A stretch of 22,509 bases of DNA from NCBI GenBank assembly GCA_039029235.1, contig JBCCGO010000011.1, positions 1 through 22,509 on the forward strand, given 5' to 3'. The stretch comes from JBCBRR01 sp039029235 (GTDB lineage: Bacteria > Bacteroidota > Bacteroidia > Cytophagales > Amoebophilaceae). The notes beneath the pieces are model-generated. The model saw nothing but the letters and a program-made list of their open reading frames with translations, searched no databases and had not been told where the DNA came from. How positions within the stretch are numbered: the stretch's first letter is position 1; the number at the start of each line of letters is the position of its first letter. Positions 7,010 through 14,073 of the stretch are shown in pieces. Position numbers and translations under genes: made by a program.

Positions 7010-9517
7010 CTAGCACCTACCGTACCTATGGCTAAGGTCACACTTAATGACGTCTTTTAGCATGGAGGATTTCAGGCCCAAAAAGAATCGAAAAGATGGA
7101 CTACTCCCGAAAGGCCAACAATCAAAACATGTCTCCCAGCAATGCATATCCCCGTGAATACTCACTTTGGTAGCATGACCTGCTAGCTCCTTCTTATCCA
7201 AATCATAGGCACTGTCAAAGGTAATGGCCCATCCTCTAGCTAAACTCAGCCCTCCGTCAAAAGAGAGCTGCCTGCTAGAGCACCTGCTGCCTGACGCTAT
7301 ATGGTGGGTATAATTTCGATAGTAAGTAAGATTTAGGCTCCAAGGTACATCAAAGTTTGCATATTGTGCTGAATCACTAGGAGCAGGCCTAGGTATCTGC
7401 CCATTCCTCGTATGCCCGGCTGCGTTTTGTGCACCATGGCCAGGTGGCCTGAGGCGAATACCAATTTTGAGGAAAGAATCCGTGCTATGTCCTAGCCCCT
7501 GTCCATGGTACCAAGCAACCCTCTCCGCTCTTCTCTTTAGGTCTCCTTGATTATAAGCTGGATCGCACGAATCGTAAGCATAGGGATCGAGAGTAGTGCT
7601 ATATTCTAACCTGAATAGATTATCCAATAGCCCTGTCCGTGCTACTAGCTTGATATTGCCAAGCTGGAAGCTGTCCGCTTTGAAGTCATAGCTTGTACTC
7701 AAGCTGAGTGCTTCTAGCATAGGTACCTTGCGGGTACTTCTAGCCAGATCTGTTGTATCACGCAACTTCATGGTAAGTGTATTGTCTACCTCAAAGTCCA
7801 TCACAGCCTTCGCACTACTCTGGGGAGTGCCGTAAACACAGTTGTCAAACCTATTCATGAGCTTGTTGCCTTGTGGGGTCTGTACTTCTTGCCAGTACCT
7901 CCCAGCACAGCCCGGTGTATAAGTAAAACGCACCGTAGGCGTTAATTGGTGACGAATGGACTGTATAGCAGTATTGGAGCCCCCAAAGTACATTCCATAC
8001 AGTGTGGTTTGGAGACTAGTGCCTGCGCTATAGTCCCACACACGTTTAAAGCCACCTATAGTATCTTTTACAATCGTATCTTGGGCATTATCATACGCAT
8101 AATCTAGGCTCTGGAAGTACCATCGTTCTTGGTATCTAACAGCAGGCTGTAAGTTAACATACTGAAATATTTTGGCATTTCCTGCTAGCCGTATCGTATG
8201 CTTGACCCCATAATCACCTTGCCGGAAGGCATCGATCCAATACTGGTATGTAGGTATAGAAGTATTGCGATTGATCGTACTAGCAAGTTGTCTTTTAAAC
8301 TCAACGCTATGCTTGAGATAGATATCTCTATACCACTGTCCTATGGCACCCCCTCCCCCTCTAAAAAGGTATATAGGGCTAGTGCTGAAGATAACCTCAG
8401 GCAGGATTAGCTTTGTAGTGTTTCTCTGAAAGTCTTGGCTATGTGCTAGGATAGTAGCTATCCTGCAGGGCAATCCCGCCAGGCTATTTGTATAGCGTAT
8501 CTGCGAGCCAGTAATAGTAGTCAAGCCCCTATTGTTTGGCAGCGCTGCTGCTGCTGATCGGTCCTGGATGTCTATATCTGCAATGAGGCTGCCAGCCCGA
8601 TTGTTTTGGGTAGCATGTCTCCATTGAAATCGCCATGGCCCCCTTTCGTCAGACATTGGGGTCATTGTTTGTTCATAAGATACGCTGCCAGTATAGCCAT
8701 AACGCTGGTAGCTTGACTCAGCTTTTAATCCGCAAGAGCCTTTGGAATACAGCCTTGCCTTTAGTGAGAGATCGATACAATCGTTAAAGTAGAAGTGGTA
8801 CCCTGCGCTGAGGAAAGGGCCTTTGCTCAAGTCTGCTCCTAGCTCTGGGAGAATGATGCGCGATACCCTGGGCCTAGATATAGGCAAGAATCCATAAAAA
8901 AAGCCTAAGGGAGTAGGTATATCGTAGCAATAACATCGCCAAGGGCCGGTAACTATATTCTCGCTTTGAACAAATTTTGCCTTCCTGGCTTCGATATAAT
9001 AGTGCGGCTTAGCCAGGTTGCAAGTAGTAAGTCGCATACGATCTGTATAATAAGTACGCTCAGTATCTATCGTAGCCTCGTCACAGTGTATGAGGATGCC
9101 TTCCTGCTCAATAAATAATTTACGGATCGCTCCTCGCCGAGTATCAAAGCTGTAGTGAATTTCCTCAGCCTGGCATGATACACCCCCTTGGGTAAAGATG
9201 ACCTTTTGGGCAATCTCTCCTACCTCATTGTGCTTGCCCGTTGCCGTGATAGTATTGGTAGACCAGTCTAAAGTAAGCTGTTCAGCCGCTAGTTGTACAT
9301 CTTCGTAGCCAATATCACTGCCTCCATACAGGTGCAAGGCCTTTTTTTGAATATCAAAGACAGCAGTGTCTTTAGCCTTATATCGGACTACAGCCTGGAG
9401 AGCAGTGCCCGGCTCATCAGCAATCTTTTCCTCCCTATCCATTGCCTTACAAGCACCCACAAGGTGTATAAAGGATACTATAAAAGTAAGAAGTCGGTAC
9501 TTTAACTGGAGCGCCAA
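7010..9517 (-). CDS. lptD: Bacteroidota-type LPS-assembly/OstA-like outer-membrane protein (LptD)
   Basis: An 835-residue outer-membrane protein of the Bacteroidota LptD group. The start is TTG (9517) just before a signal peptide (LKYRLLTFIVSFIHLVGAC); cleavage could be after CKA, or the VGAC could act as a lipobox. Residues ~45-175 form the OstA-type N-terminal domain. The family signature then follows: RMRLTTCNLAKPHYYIEARK, IVTGPWRCYCYDIPTPLGFF and YGFLPIS, where the LptD barrel begins. The rest is barrel-like alternating sequence with many aromatic strand ends. It is divergent from the MCE gene, an arrangement common in Bacteroidota, although there an amidase gene normally sits between; that is absent. 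The product would export LPS or another outer-membrane lipid; whether this reduced organism makes LPS cannot be told from the window. It is unrelated in origin to the LptD fragment at 3-1000. Confidence 0.9.
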   Translation of the reverse strand: MALQLKYRLLTFIVSFIHLVGACKAMDREEKIADEPGTALQAVVRYKAKDTAVFDIQKKALHLYGGSDIGYEDVQLAAEQLTLDWSTNTITATGKHNEVGEIAQKVIFTQGGVSCQAEEIHYSFDTRRGAIRKLFIEQEGILIHCDEATIDTERTYYTDRMRLTTCNLAKPHYYIEARKAKFVQSENIVTGPWRCYCYDIPTPLGFFYGFLPISRPRVSRIILPELGADLSKGPFLSAGYHFYFNDCIDLSLKARLYSKGSCGLKAESSYQRYGYTGSVSYEQTMTPMSDERGPWRFQWRHATQNNRAGSLIADIDIQDRSAAAALPNNRGLTTITGSQIRYTNSLAGLPCRIATILAHSQDFQRNTTKLILPEVIFSTSPIYLFRGGGGAIGQWYRDIYLKHSVEFKRQLASTINRNTSIPTYQYWIDAFRQGDYGVKHTIRLAGNAKIFQYVNLQPAVRYQERWYFQSLDYAYDNAQDTIVKDTIGGFKRVWDYSAGTSLQTTLYGMYFGGSNTAIQSIRHQLTPTVRFTYTPGCAGRYWQEVQTPQGNKLMNRFDNCVYGTPQSSAKAVMDFEVDNTLTMKLRDTTDLARSTRKVPMLEALSLSTSYDFKADSFQLGNIKLVARTGLLDNLFRLEYSTTLDPYAYDSCDPAYNQGDLKRRAERVAWYHGQGLGHSTDSFLKIGIRLRPPGHGAQNAAGHTRNGQIPRPAPSDSAQYANFDVPWSLNLTYYRNYTHHIASGSRCSSRQLSFDGGLSLARGWAITFDSAYDLDKKELAGHATKVSIHGDMHCWETCFDCWPFGSSPSFRFFLGLKSSMLKDVIKCDLSHRYGRC

Positions 9518-9669
9518 TAGATTAGCTTGCCTAACTTTTTTCTGGTAGATATCCTCTAGGGCTAAAAATATGGAACTAAAATAGAGAAACTCAGCAGCGC
9601 TACAGGTATGCTAGCACGCTTTGCAACCGAGCGGATGCAATTTTAGCAACACCGACACGGTTAAAGCTA

Positions 9670-9702
9670 CAAAAGTATGGGAAGCCACACAAAGTCACAC
9701 AA
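9670..9702 (-). promoter_or_regulatory. Possible Bacteroidota promoter for lptD
   Basis: On the - strand, TACTTTTG (9670-9677) matches the -7 consensus TAnnTTTG. A TTG lies upstream at 9700-9702, but the 22-base spacing is longer than usual. It would start transcription about 145 bases before the lptD start. Weak. Confidence 0.3.
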
Positions 9703-9811
9703 GTACGGCCGTAAGACGTATCTAGCAGACTGTGATGCCTAGGCTAAACATTTTTTGGTTATATTAGGTTACGATATTAAACACTACGCTACCTATCTAA
9801 TCTCGCATCCT

Positions 9812-10708
9812 ATGAGACTGAGCAAAGAAGTTAAGATTGGCTTATTCATAACCACTACCCTCGTCGTTTTTTATATGGGATTCAGCTTCTTGAAAGGTCG
9901 GACCATATTTAAGCACGATCCTACCTACTACACTATCTATGAAGATGTCAAGGGCTTGAGCACAGGAGGGTCTGTGTTGCTTAATGGACTCCAAGTAGGC
10001 AAGGTTAGGACCCTTGATATACTTCCTAGTCAGAATTATGGCATTCGGGTAACATTCACTATTGACAAGGGCAAGAACGTCAAGCTAACAGATGCTACGG
10101 TAGCTAAGCTAGTAAATAACAGCCTAATAGGCGGTAAAGCTATCGAGCTCTCGGTTAAGGAAGGCAATTCACTACAAAACGGCGACACTATATTGGGGCA
10201 AGTGGAGCAAGATCTTGAAAAGATTCTTGCAGCGCACTCACTCCCTATACTCCAAGATGTTAAGGATATTACAGTACTGACCAATCAGTTTATGACTCAG
10301 CTGGTAGAAAATTCAGGCCAGATTAATGCTGTGTGCACCAACTTAGTAATGGCGGTCCAAGAACTGCGACAAGCTGTTACTACTAACCAAACGGCGCTCA
10401 ATACTATTGGTAGGAACCTGGCCGAAGCCTCTAGCGCATTTGCTGATAACGAAATTGGATGGAGGCCTTTGCTAGCCAGGCTCCATCAGCTGACCGGCGA
10501 AGTAGAGAATATGAAGATGAAGAATATGGCTACCAAGCTAGATAATATTCTTGATAGGCTTGCTGATGGTACCCTGTATAACGATTTGAATCAGAGTCTG
10601 GCAGATCTGGACAAACTGCTGGTAGACATAAGAACCAACCCGAGTAGGTACGTTAGCCTCTCGCTTTTTGGCAGAAATACAGTCGACAAAAATCCCAAAG
10701 ACAAATAA
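9812..10708 (+). CDS. MCE/MlaD-family lipid transport substrate-binding protein
   Basis: Single-pass inner-membrane protein with a periplasmic MCE domain, the lipid-binding part of Mla-type phospholipid transporters. The ATG at 9812 (MRLSKEVKIGLFITTT) is preferred over a TTG at 9755, because Bacteroidota MCE proteins begin directly with this SKE-K-G motif before the membrane helix (residues ~8-27). The MCE domain spans ~37-115: YYTIYEDVKGLSTGGSVLLNG, QVGKV, YGIRVTFTIDK, and NNSLIGGKAIEL. It is followed by GDTILGQ and a long C-terminal helical tail (~130-290), as expected for proteins that form a periplasm-spanning shaft. Length is 298 residues. The MlaE permease and MlaF ATPase genes are not in the window. 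In Bacteroidota this gene usually follows an N-acetylmuramoyl-L-alanine amidase gene beside lptD; here it directly faces lptD. Confidence 0.9.
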   Translation: MRLSKEVKIGLFITTTLVVFYMGFSFLKGRTIFKHDPTYYTIYEDVKGLSTGGSVLLNGLQVGKVRTLDILPSQNYGIRVTFTIDKGKNVKLTDATVAKLVNNSLIGGKAIELSVKEGNSLQNGDTILGQVEQDLEKILAAHSLPILQDVKDITVLTNQFMTQLVENSGQINAVCTNLVMAVQELRQAVTTNQTALNTIGRNLAEASSAFADNEIGWRPLLARLHQLTGEVENMKMKNMATKLDNILDRLADGTLYNDLNQSLADLDKLLVDIRTNPSRYVSLSLFGRNTVDKNPKDK

Positions 10709-11448
10709 GCAGCTGATCTCCCAAAAGAAATTCACACAAAATCCACTATAAATCACTAAACAATGTGGCAACCCACAGCATCTGACCTGATCAAATTAAC
10801 GCAAAACATCAGACAGAATCAAAATGTATTGTATATTATATAAATATGTTTAATTTTCGTATAGTGTATGCAAGGTAATTGTTCGCCTCCAGTGGACAGA
10901 CTAAAATAAAAAGCAATACATATGCAATATGCGTCACGAAGGAGCTTAGCAAATGGGTAAGTTAGATACTCTTTGATCATCGTACATGAAAGATCGAGCT
11001 ATAGCTGACGATAGAGGTTCACAAAAAGGAAATCAATGGCCTCCAGGACGTGAAAGGAACCTTGCTCAGAACAATCAGCAACCTAGAAGTTACTGGTATT
11101 GAAGTTCTCACTTAGGGTAAACAAAGAAACAACGCTAGCAATAAAAATTAATAGCAATGCCAAGAAGGCAGCCATGCTCTGCAACGTAAGAAAAAGCCTA
11201 AACTACTGAAGGAATTGCTAAAACTGATGCTGATAGAGACCAAGCAAGCTGTCCCGGAAGTTCTAGCTTATCATAGAGACAGCCCTAGTGCAGCAACTTG
11301 CTGAGAAGGTAGTAGCTAGGAGCTAGACTATTCGAGATAACACTCCGCCGAAGGTAGCCATAACAACTACTCAGCAGGCAACATCAGCACAGCAAGATTC
11401 TATCGAGCAAGGCGTAAATTAAATTATAACTGACTAACTGATATAACC
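10709..11448 (+). pseudogene. AT-rich gap with broken reading frames, probably a decayed gene (identity uncertain)
   Basis: About 740 bases with no intact gene, but with coding-like stretches that shift frame on the + strand. One reads TIEVHKKEINGLQDVKGTLL (~11005-11065). A second reads KPKLLKELLKLMLIETKQAV (starting near 11197). A third, one base out of register, reads ALVQQLAEKVVAR and then, after a stop, TPPKVAITTTQQATSAQQDS, ending at a TAA at 11419-11421. The Lys/Leu-rich helical pattern recalls the middle of some transposases, but I cannot name a family. An ATG at 10953 with GGAG before it opens a frame that stops after seven codons. Seen directly: interrupted frames. Inferred: a dead gene or insertion-sequence remnant. 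Confidence 0.35.
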
Positions 11449-12342
11449 TTGAAATTAGCTGCTATTGATATCGGCTCTAATGCGGTTCGGATAAAGGTTA
11501 TCCGTGTAACATACTTTAACCAGCAACCTCAGTTCAAGAAAATAGAATATCTGCGCTTTCCCTTGGTGCTAGGAGGCGAGGTATTTGAGAGCCAATTTAT
11601 TAGTCCTGAGAACGAGCAGAGGCTAACTCAGCTATTGCAGGCCTTTAAGATACTACTCACGCTCTATGAAGTGGACGATTATACGATCTGTGCCACAGCC
11701 TCTTGGCGGGAAGCAAATAATGGACTGACTGTCAAAACAAACATTGAGCAAGCTCTCCGGATTTCTATAAACGTTATTGATGGGAATGAAGAAGCGGCTT
11801 TGATTAGTAAGGCTATTCAGCCTTTTCTCAAAGGGGGGAACTACCTACACGTAGAGGTAGGTGGGGGCAGTACAGAGATAAGCTTTTATAAAGAACAGAC
11901 TCGTGCAGCTACACGTTCTTTTAGACTAGGTTCTATCAGAAAACATGCGCCACCCGATTCAGAAGAGGTCTGGGCAGATATGGAAGCGTGGATCTATGAG
12001 CAAAAGCGTCACTACAGAGATAGACTTATCGGCATTGCCACAGGCGGTAACATACGAAAATTAGCACAAATTATAGGGCGCAACAAGAAAGAAATTCTTT
12101 CGGTGAAGCGGCTAGCGGCTTCTCAGCGGTACACAGCCTCGTATAGCTTAGCAGAGCGGATCAATGTACTTCAGCTAAACCCTGACCGTGCTGAATCCAT
12201 TTTACCTGCATCAGAAATTTACCTGGCAGCTATGCAGTGGGGCGAAGTCAAACATACACTCGTACCTGATGTAGGACTTAGAGACGGGATCATAAAGAAA
12301 CTGTATGAAAAGCGTGTGCGGTCCCGTGGTGAGAGAAGCTAG
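11449..12342 (+). CDS. Exopolyphosphatase / guanosine pentaphosphate phosphatase family (Ppx/GppA)
   Basis: Cytoplasmic phosphohydrolase of the actin-like (ASKHA) fold that removes phosphate from polyphosphate or pppGpp. The 297-residue length fits the short single-domain class common in Bacteroidota. Motifs: phosphate-1 loop AAIDIGSNAVRIKV (4-17), catalytic-glutamate region IDGNEEAALI (110-119), phosphate-2 loop VEVGGGSTEIS (135-145), and the later IATGGN and GLRDGIIKKL. The start is TTG, because an in-frame TGA lies six codons upstream and no ATG falls between that stop and DIGSN. Its stop TAG overlaps the stop of the convergent small gene (12339-12506) through a shared CTAG. With a synthetase-type Rel homologue in the same window, it may take part in alarmone turnover, but polyphosphate is an equally possible substrate. 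Family is secure; substrate is not. Confidence 0.9.
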   Translation: MKLAAIDIGSNAVRIKVIRVTYFNQQPQFKKIEYLRFPLVLGGEVFESQFISPENEQRLTQLLQAFKILLTLYEVDDYTICATASWREANNGLTVKTNIEQALRISINVIDGNEEAALISKAIQPFLKGGNYLHVEVGGGSTEISFYKEQTRAATRSFRLGSIRKHAPPDSEEVWADMEAWIYEQKRHYRDRLIGIATGGNIRKLAQIIGRNKKEILSVKRLAASQRYTASYSLAERINVLQLNPDRAESILPASEIYLAAMQWGEVKHTLVPDVGLRDGIIKKLYEKRVRSRGERS

Positions 12343-12506
12343 GAAGTGAGGGCCCCTTCCTTGCTATGCTTGAATGTTGCCTTTATCTGGTCTACATCTG
12401 CCGCTTTGTCAACAGGCTTGTTGAGCAATTTCCGGAGGCGTACTCGGCGCTGTGCTGCCTTGATTTTGTTCCTTTTTGACTTCCTTTGTAGCCTGGTAGT
12501 GGCCAT
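12339..12506 (-). CDS. Small, very basic protein (55 aa), possibly ribosome-associated
   Basis: A short open frame missed by length cut-offs: ATG at 12504-12506, TAG at 12339-12341, 55 residues. It begins MATTRLQRKSKRNKIKAAQR and continues with a basic helix (VRLRKLLNK), then PVDKAADVDQIKATFKHSKE. The plan (basic N-terminal stretch, a 'KPV' turn, then a short acidic-basic helix with 'vdqiKa-F') matches, from memory, short conserved hypothetical proteins seen across Bacteroidota, which look like ribosomal or RNA-binding proteins. A good Bacteroidota promoter lies just upstream (12538-12568), giving independent support. A new Bacteroidota ribosomal protein has been described in the literature, but I cannot confirm that this is it. 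It shares the stop tetranucleotide CTAG with the end of ppx on the other strand. Confidence 0.72.
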   Translation of the reverse strand: MATTRLQRKSKRNKIKAAQRRVRLRKLLNKPVDKAADVDQIKATFKHSKEGALTS

Positions 12507-12537
12507 AACCTTTATAGTAAGGACTGAATTTAGAACG

Positions 12538-12568
12538 CAAATTTAGTTATTATAATACATAAGCCCAA
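12538..12568 (-). promoter_or_regulatory. Bacteroidota-type promoter for the small basic protein
   Basis: On the - strand, TTG at 12566-12568, then 20 bases, then TAAATTTG at 12538-12545, an exact TAnnTTTG -7 box at normal spacing. Predicted transcription start near 12532, about 25 bases before the ATG at 12506. One of the two cleanest promoter matches in the window. Confidence 0.6.
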
Positions 12569-12710
12569 CCCGCTCAGACAGGGGGACGAGCAAGAAGGCT
12601 GACCTATAAGTAGGATGGGTTTTGGGGCTGTGTAAAAAGTCAAGAAAATCTCTTTTAATACTGGCTATAAAGGCTTCAGTGCGTGATTTCTAATAGGGAA
12701 AATGGCTCTT

Positions 12711-12730
12711 TACCCATCCTCGAGTGGGTA
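12711..12730. repeat. Perfect 6-bp inverted repeat overlapping the presumed tRNA-Ser promoter
   Basis: TACCCA (12711-12716), eight bases, TGGGTA (12725-12730). The right arm overlaps the first two bases of the -7 box at 12729-12736. It could be an operator, a small hairpin, or chance. Confidence 0.4.
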
Positions 12731-12736
12731 TCTTTG
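12729..12736 (+). promoter_or_regulatory. Putative -7 box for tRNA-Ser
   Basis: TATCTTTG exactly fits TAnnTTTG. The position about 20 bases upstream holds a T-rich CTCTT rather than a clear TTTG. The predicted start near 12743 is 60 bases before the tRNA. Confidence 0.4.
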
Positions 12737-12802
12737 TGCTAAATGCTCAGCAAGATCTCGGAGCGAGAATCTGTGGTCATTTGAAGTGCAACCAAGGTAG
12801 CA

Positions 12803-12891
12803 GGAGTGGTGACCGAGTGGCTGAAGGTGCTCGCCTGGAAAGCGGGTGTGCCCGACAAAGGGTACCGAGGGTTCGAATCCCTCCCACTCCG
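12803..12891 (+). tRNA. tRNA-Ser (anticodon GGA)
   Basis: The acceptor stem GGAGTGG (12803-12809) pairs with CCACTCC (12884-12890), with discriminator G at 12891 as usual for serine. The anticodon stem CTCGC/GCGGG encloses loop CTGGAAA, giving anticodon GGA, which reads UCC and UCU. A long variable arm lies between (GTGTGCCCGACAAAGGGTACC region), the hallmark of class II tRNAs. The T arm AGGGTTCGAATCCCT follows. Length is 89 bases. CCA is not encoded after the discriminator, so it must be added enzymatically. Confidence 0.96.
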
Positions 12892-12898
12892 CAACAGC

Positions 12899-12950
12899 TG
12901 TGACCTAGCCGAGTGGTAAGACGACTGCTTACGGCGACCAGCATGGGTTA
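12899..12950 (+). pseudogene. tRNA-like remnant just after tRNA-Ser
   Basis: GTGACCTAGCCGAGTGGTAA resembles the D-arm region of a tRNA (compare GTGACCGAGTGGCTGAAGG in the upstream tRNA-Ser). GACTGCTTACGGC and CATGGGTTAAC then resemble a damaged anticodon arm and T arm. No acceptor stem can be drawn. Possibly a decayed second tRNA or an attachment-site scar; tentative. Confidence 0.25.
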
Positions 12951-13077
12951 ACAAGGTGGCGATAGGGTACAGTGCAGCAGCATAGCAAAGGCCAGTAGGC
13001 AGCACAACCAGTTACCCATGAACATCCGGGTCTTATAATGAGGCCCAGATCAGCCATTCACGCAACCAGCCATCGCA

Positions 13078-13536
13078 TCAGGTAACCTTAGGGAGGATCT
13101 GTGCTGTATGGCTTCCGGTTTTGACTTGATCAATAATTTGTTCAATCTTCCCACGTTCGTCGATCACAAAAGTTACACGTGCTGTGCCCCAGTATTTCTT
13201 ACCGAATAGTGACTTCTGTACCCACGTGCCGTACTGCTCATGAATCTGGCGGTCTTCATCAGCAATCAGTCTGAAAGGGAGCTGCTGCCTAACGATGAAC
13301 TTTTGGTGTGATTGCTCGCTATCTGTACTGACGCCTATGACTTCATACCCTGCTTGCTGGAGAGTCTGGTAGTTATCCCGCAGGTTACAAGCCTGCGCTG
13401 TGCAGCCTGGTGTGTTGTCTTTAGGATAGAAATAAAGAACCAGCTTCTTACCTGCAAAGTCAGCCAACTGAACCGTTCTTCTTTCCTGATCTTTGCCTAC
13501 GAATGCAGGGGCGTGGTCACCAACTTGTAAGTGCAT
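13078..13536 (-). CDS. bcp: Thiol peroxidase of the Bcp/PrxQ family
   Basis: Peroxiredoxin that reduces hydrogen peroxide and organic peroxides using thioredoxin-like donors in the cytoplasm. The 152-residue length is normal. The active site NTPGCTAQAC has the peroxidatic Cys45 and the resolving Cys50 five residues later, typical of atypical two-Cys PrxQ proteins. Flanking motifs VGDHAPAF, LVLYFYPKDNTPGC, EVIGVSTDS and WGTARVTFVIDERGKI all fit. It starts with ATG at 13536, 33 bases after the bacilliredoxin stop on the same strand, so it is probably the last gene of the suf transcript. Having peroxide defence and bacilliredoxin behind iron-sulfur assembly genes suggests joint oxidative-stress use. 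Confidence 0.95.
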   Translation of the reverse strand: MHLQVGDHAPAFVGKDQERRTVQLADFAGKKLVLYFYPKDNTPGCTAQACNLRDNYQTLQQAGYEVIGVSTDSEQSHQKFIVRQQLPFRLIADEDRQIHEQYGTWVQKSLFGKKYWGTARVTFVIDERGKIEQIIDQVKTGSHTAQILPKVT

Positions 13537-13569
13537 GATGCAATTTGGTTTAGCCTGTGTTTAAATGCG

Positions 13570-13986
13570 TTAGCAATACTGCTCTAGGGCAGCTCCGAGC
13601 TTTGTAGCTAGCATGTCTACTGGCCGTCTCTTAATTTGATGGCGTTCTATAAAATGCACTACGCTGCCATTTTTGATCAAGGCAATGGCAGGTGAAGAGA
13701 GCAGGTAAGGCTTGATGTATTCCTTCGCTTTTCCTGCAGCCCCTTCATCTACACCAGCAAAGATAGTGACGAGGTGCTGGGGTAGCTTTTGACTGGTTGC
13801 TAGCGCCTGTATAACTCCTAGCCGGGCATCAGGGCCAGCACAGCCACACATAGAGTTGATAACTAACAATGTGCTGCCTTCGTGGTTCGTAAAGTGCTCT
13901 GCTACTTCTTGGGATGTTTTTAGTGCTGTAAAGCCAACTTCTGTTAGCTCCGCTTCTATAGGCATGACTAGGGTTTCTGGATACAT
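13570..13986 (-). CDS. BrxA/BrxB family bacilliredoxin (YphP/YqiW type)
   Basis: Thioredoxin-fold disulfide-handling protein of the BrxA/BrxB group. The ATG at 13986 (MYPETLVMPIEAELTEVGF) is chosen over the longer frame beginning at 14064, because MYPETLV is where family members begin and an AGAAG ribosome-binding sequence precedes it. It gives 138 residues, the usual size. The active site NSMCGCAGPDARLG has the CGC motif (Cys47, Cys49). FAGVDEGAAGKAKEY, PAIALIKNG and HFIERHQIKRR are all typical. The protein also ends with a Cys. In Firmicutes these proteins remove bacillithiol adducts; in Bacteroidota the thiol partner is not visible here. It lies 87 bases downstream of the SufE-SufT fusion, which fits its habitual place near suf genes in Bacteroidota. 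Confidence 0.92.
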   Translation of the reverse strand: MYPETLVMPIEAELTEVGFTALKTSQEVAEHFTNHEGSTLLVINSMCGCAGPDARLGVIQALATSQKLPQHLVTIFAGVDEGAAGKAKEYIKPYLLSSPAIALIKNGSVVHFIERHQIKRRPVDMLATKLGAALEQYC

Positions 13987-14073
13987 AGTTGCTTCTTTTA
14001 AGTTATAAATCCTTGGCTGTATACGTCCAGCATGCAAAATATATGCCTCATCATTATTTCGCAACTTTATCGG

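Noticed and set aside
12346..12546. 66-residue + strand frame after ppx
   Set aside because: It is the antisense of the small basic protein at 12339-12506, which has the better composition, start and promoter.
12739..13005. 88-residue - strand frame covering the tRNA-Ser
   Set aside because: It is antisense to a structurally convincing tRNA; such frames (with SGRDSNPR-like strings) are a well-known false protein made from tRNA-Ser genes.
13020..13060. GGGTC...GGCCC inverted repeat as a terminator for the suf-bcp operon
   Set aside because: Only three consecutive G-C pairs and no T-run follow on the - strand.
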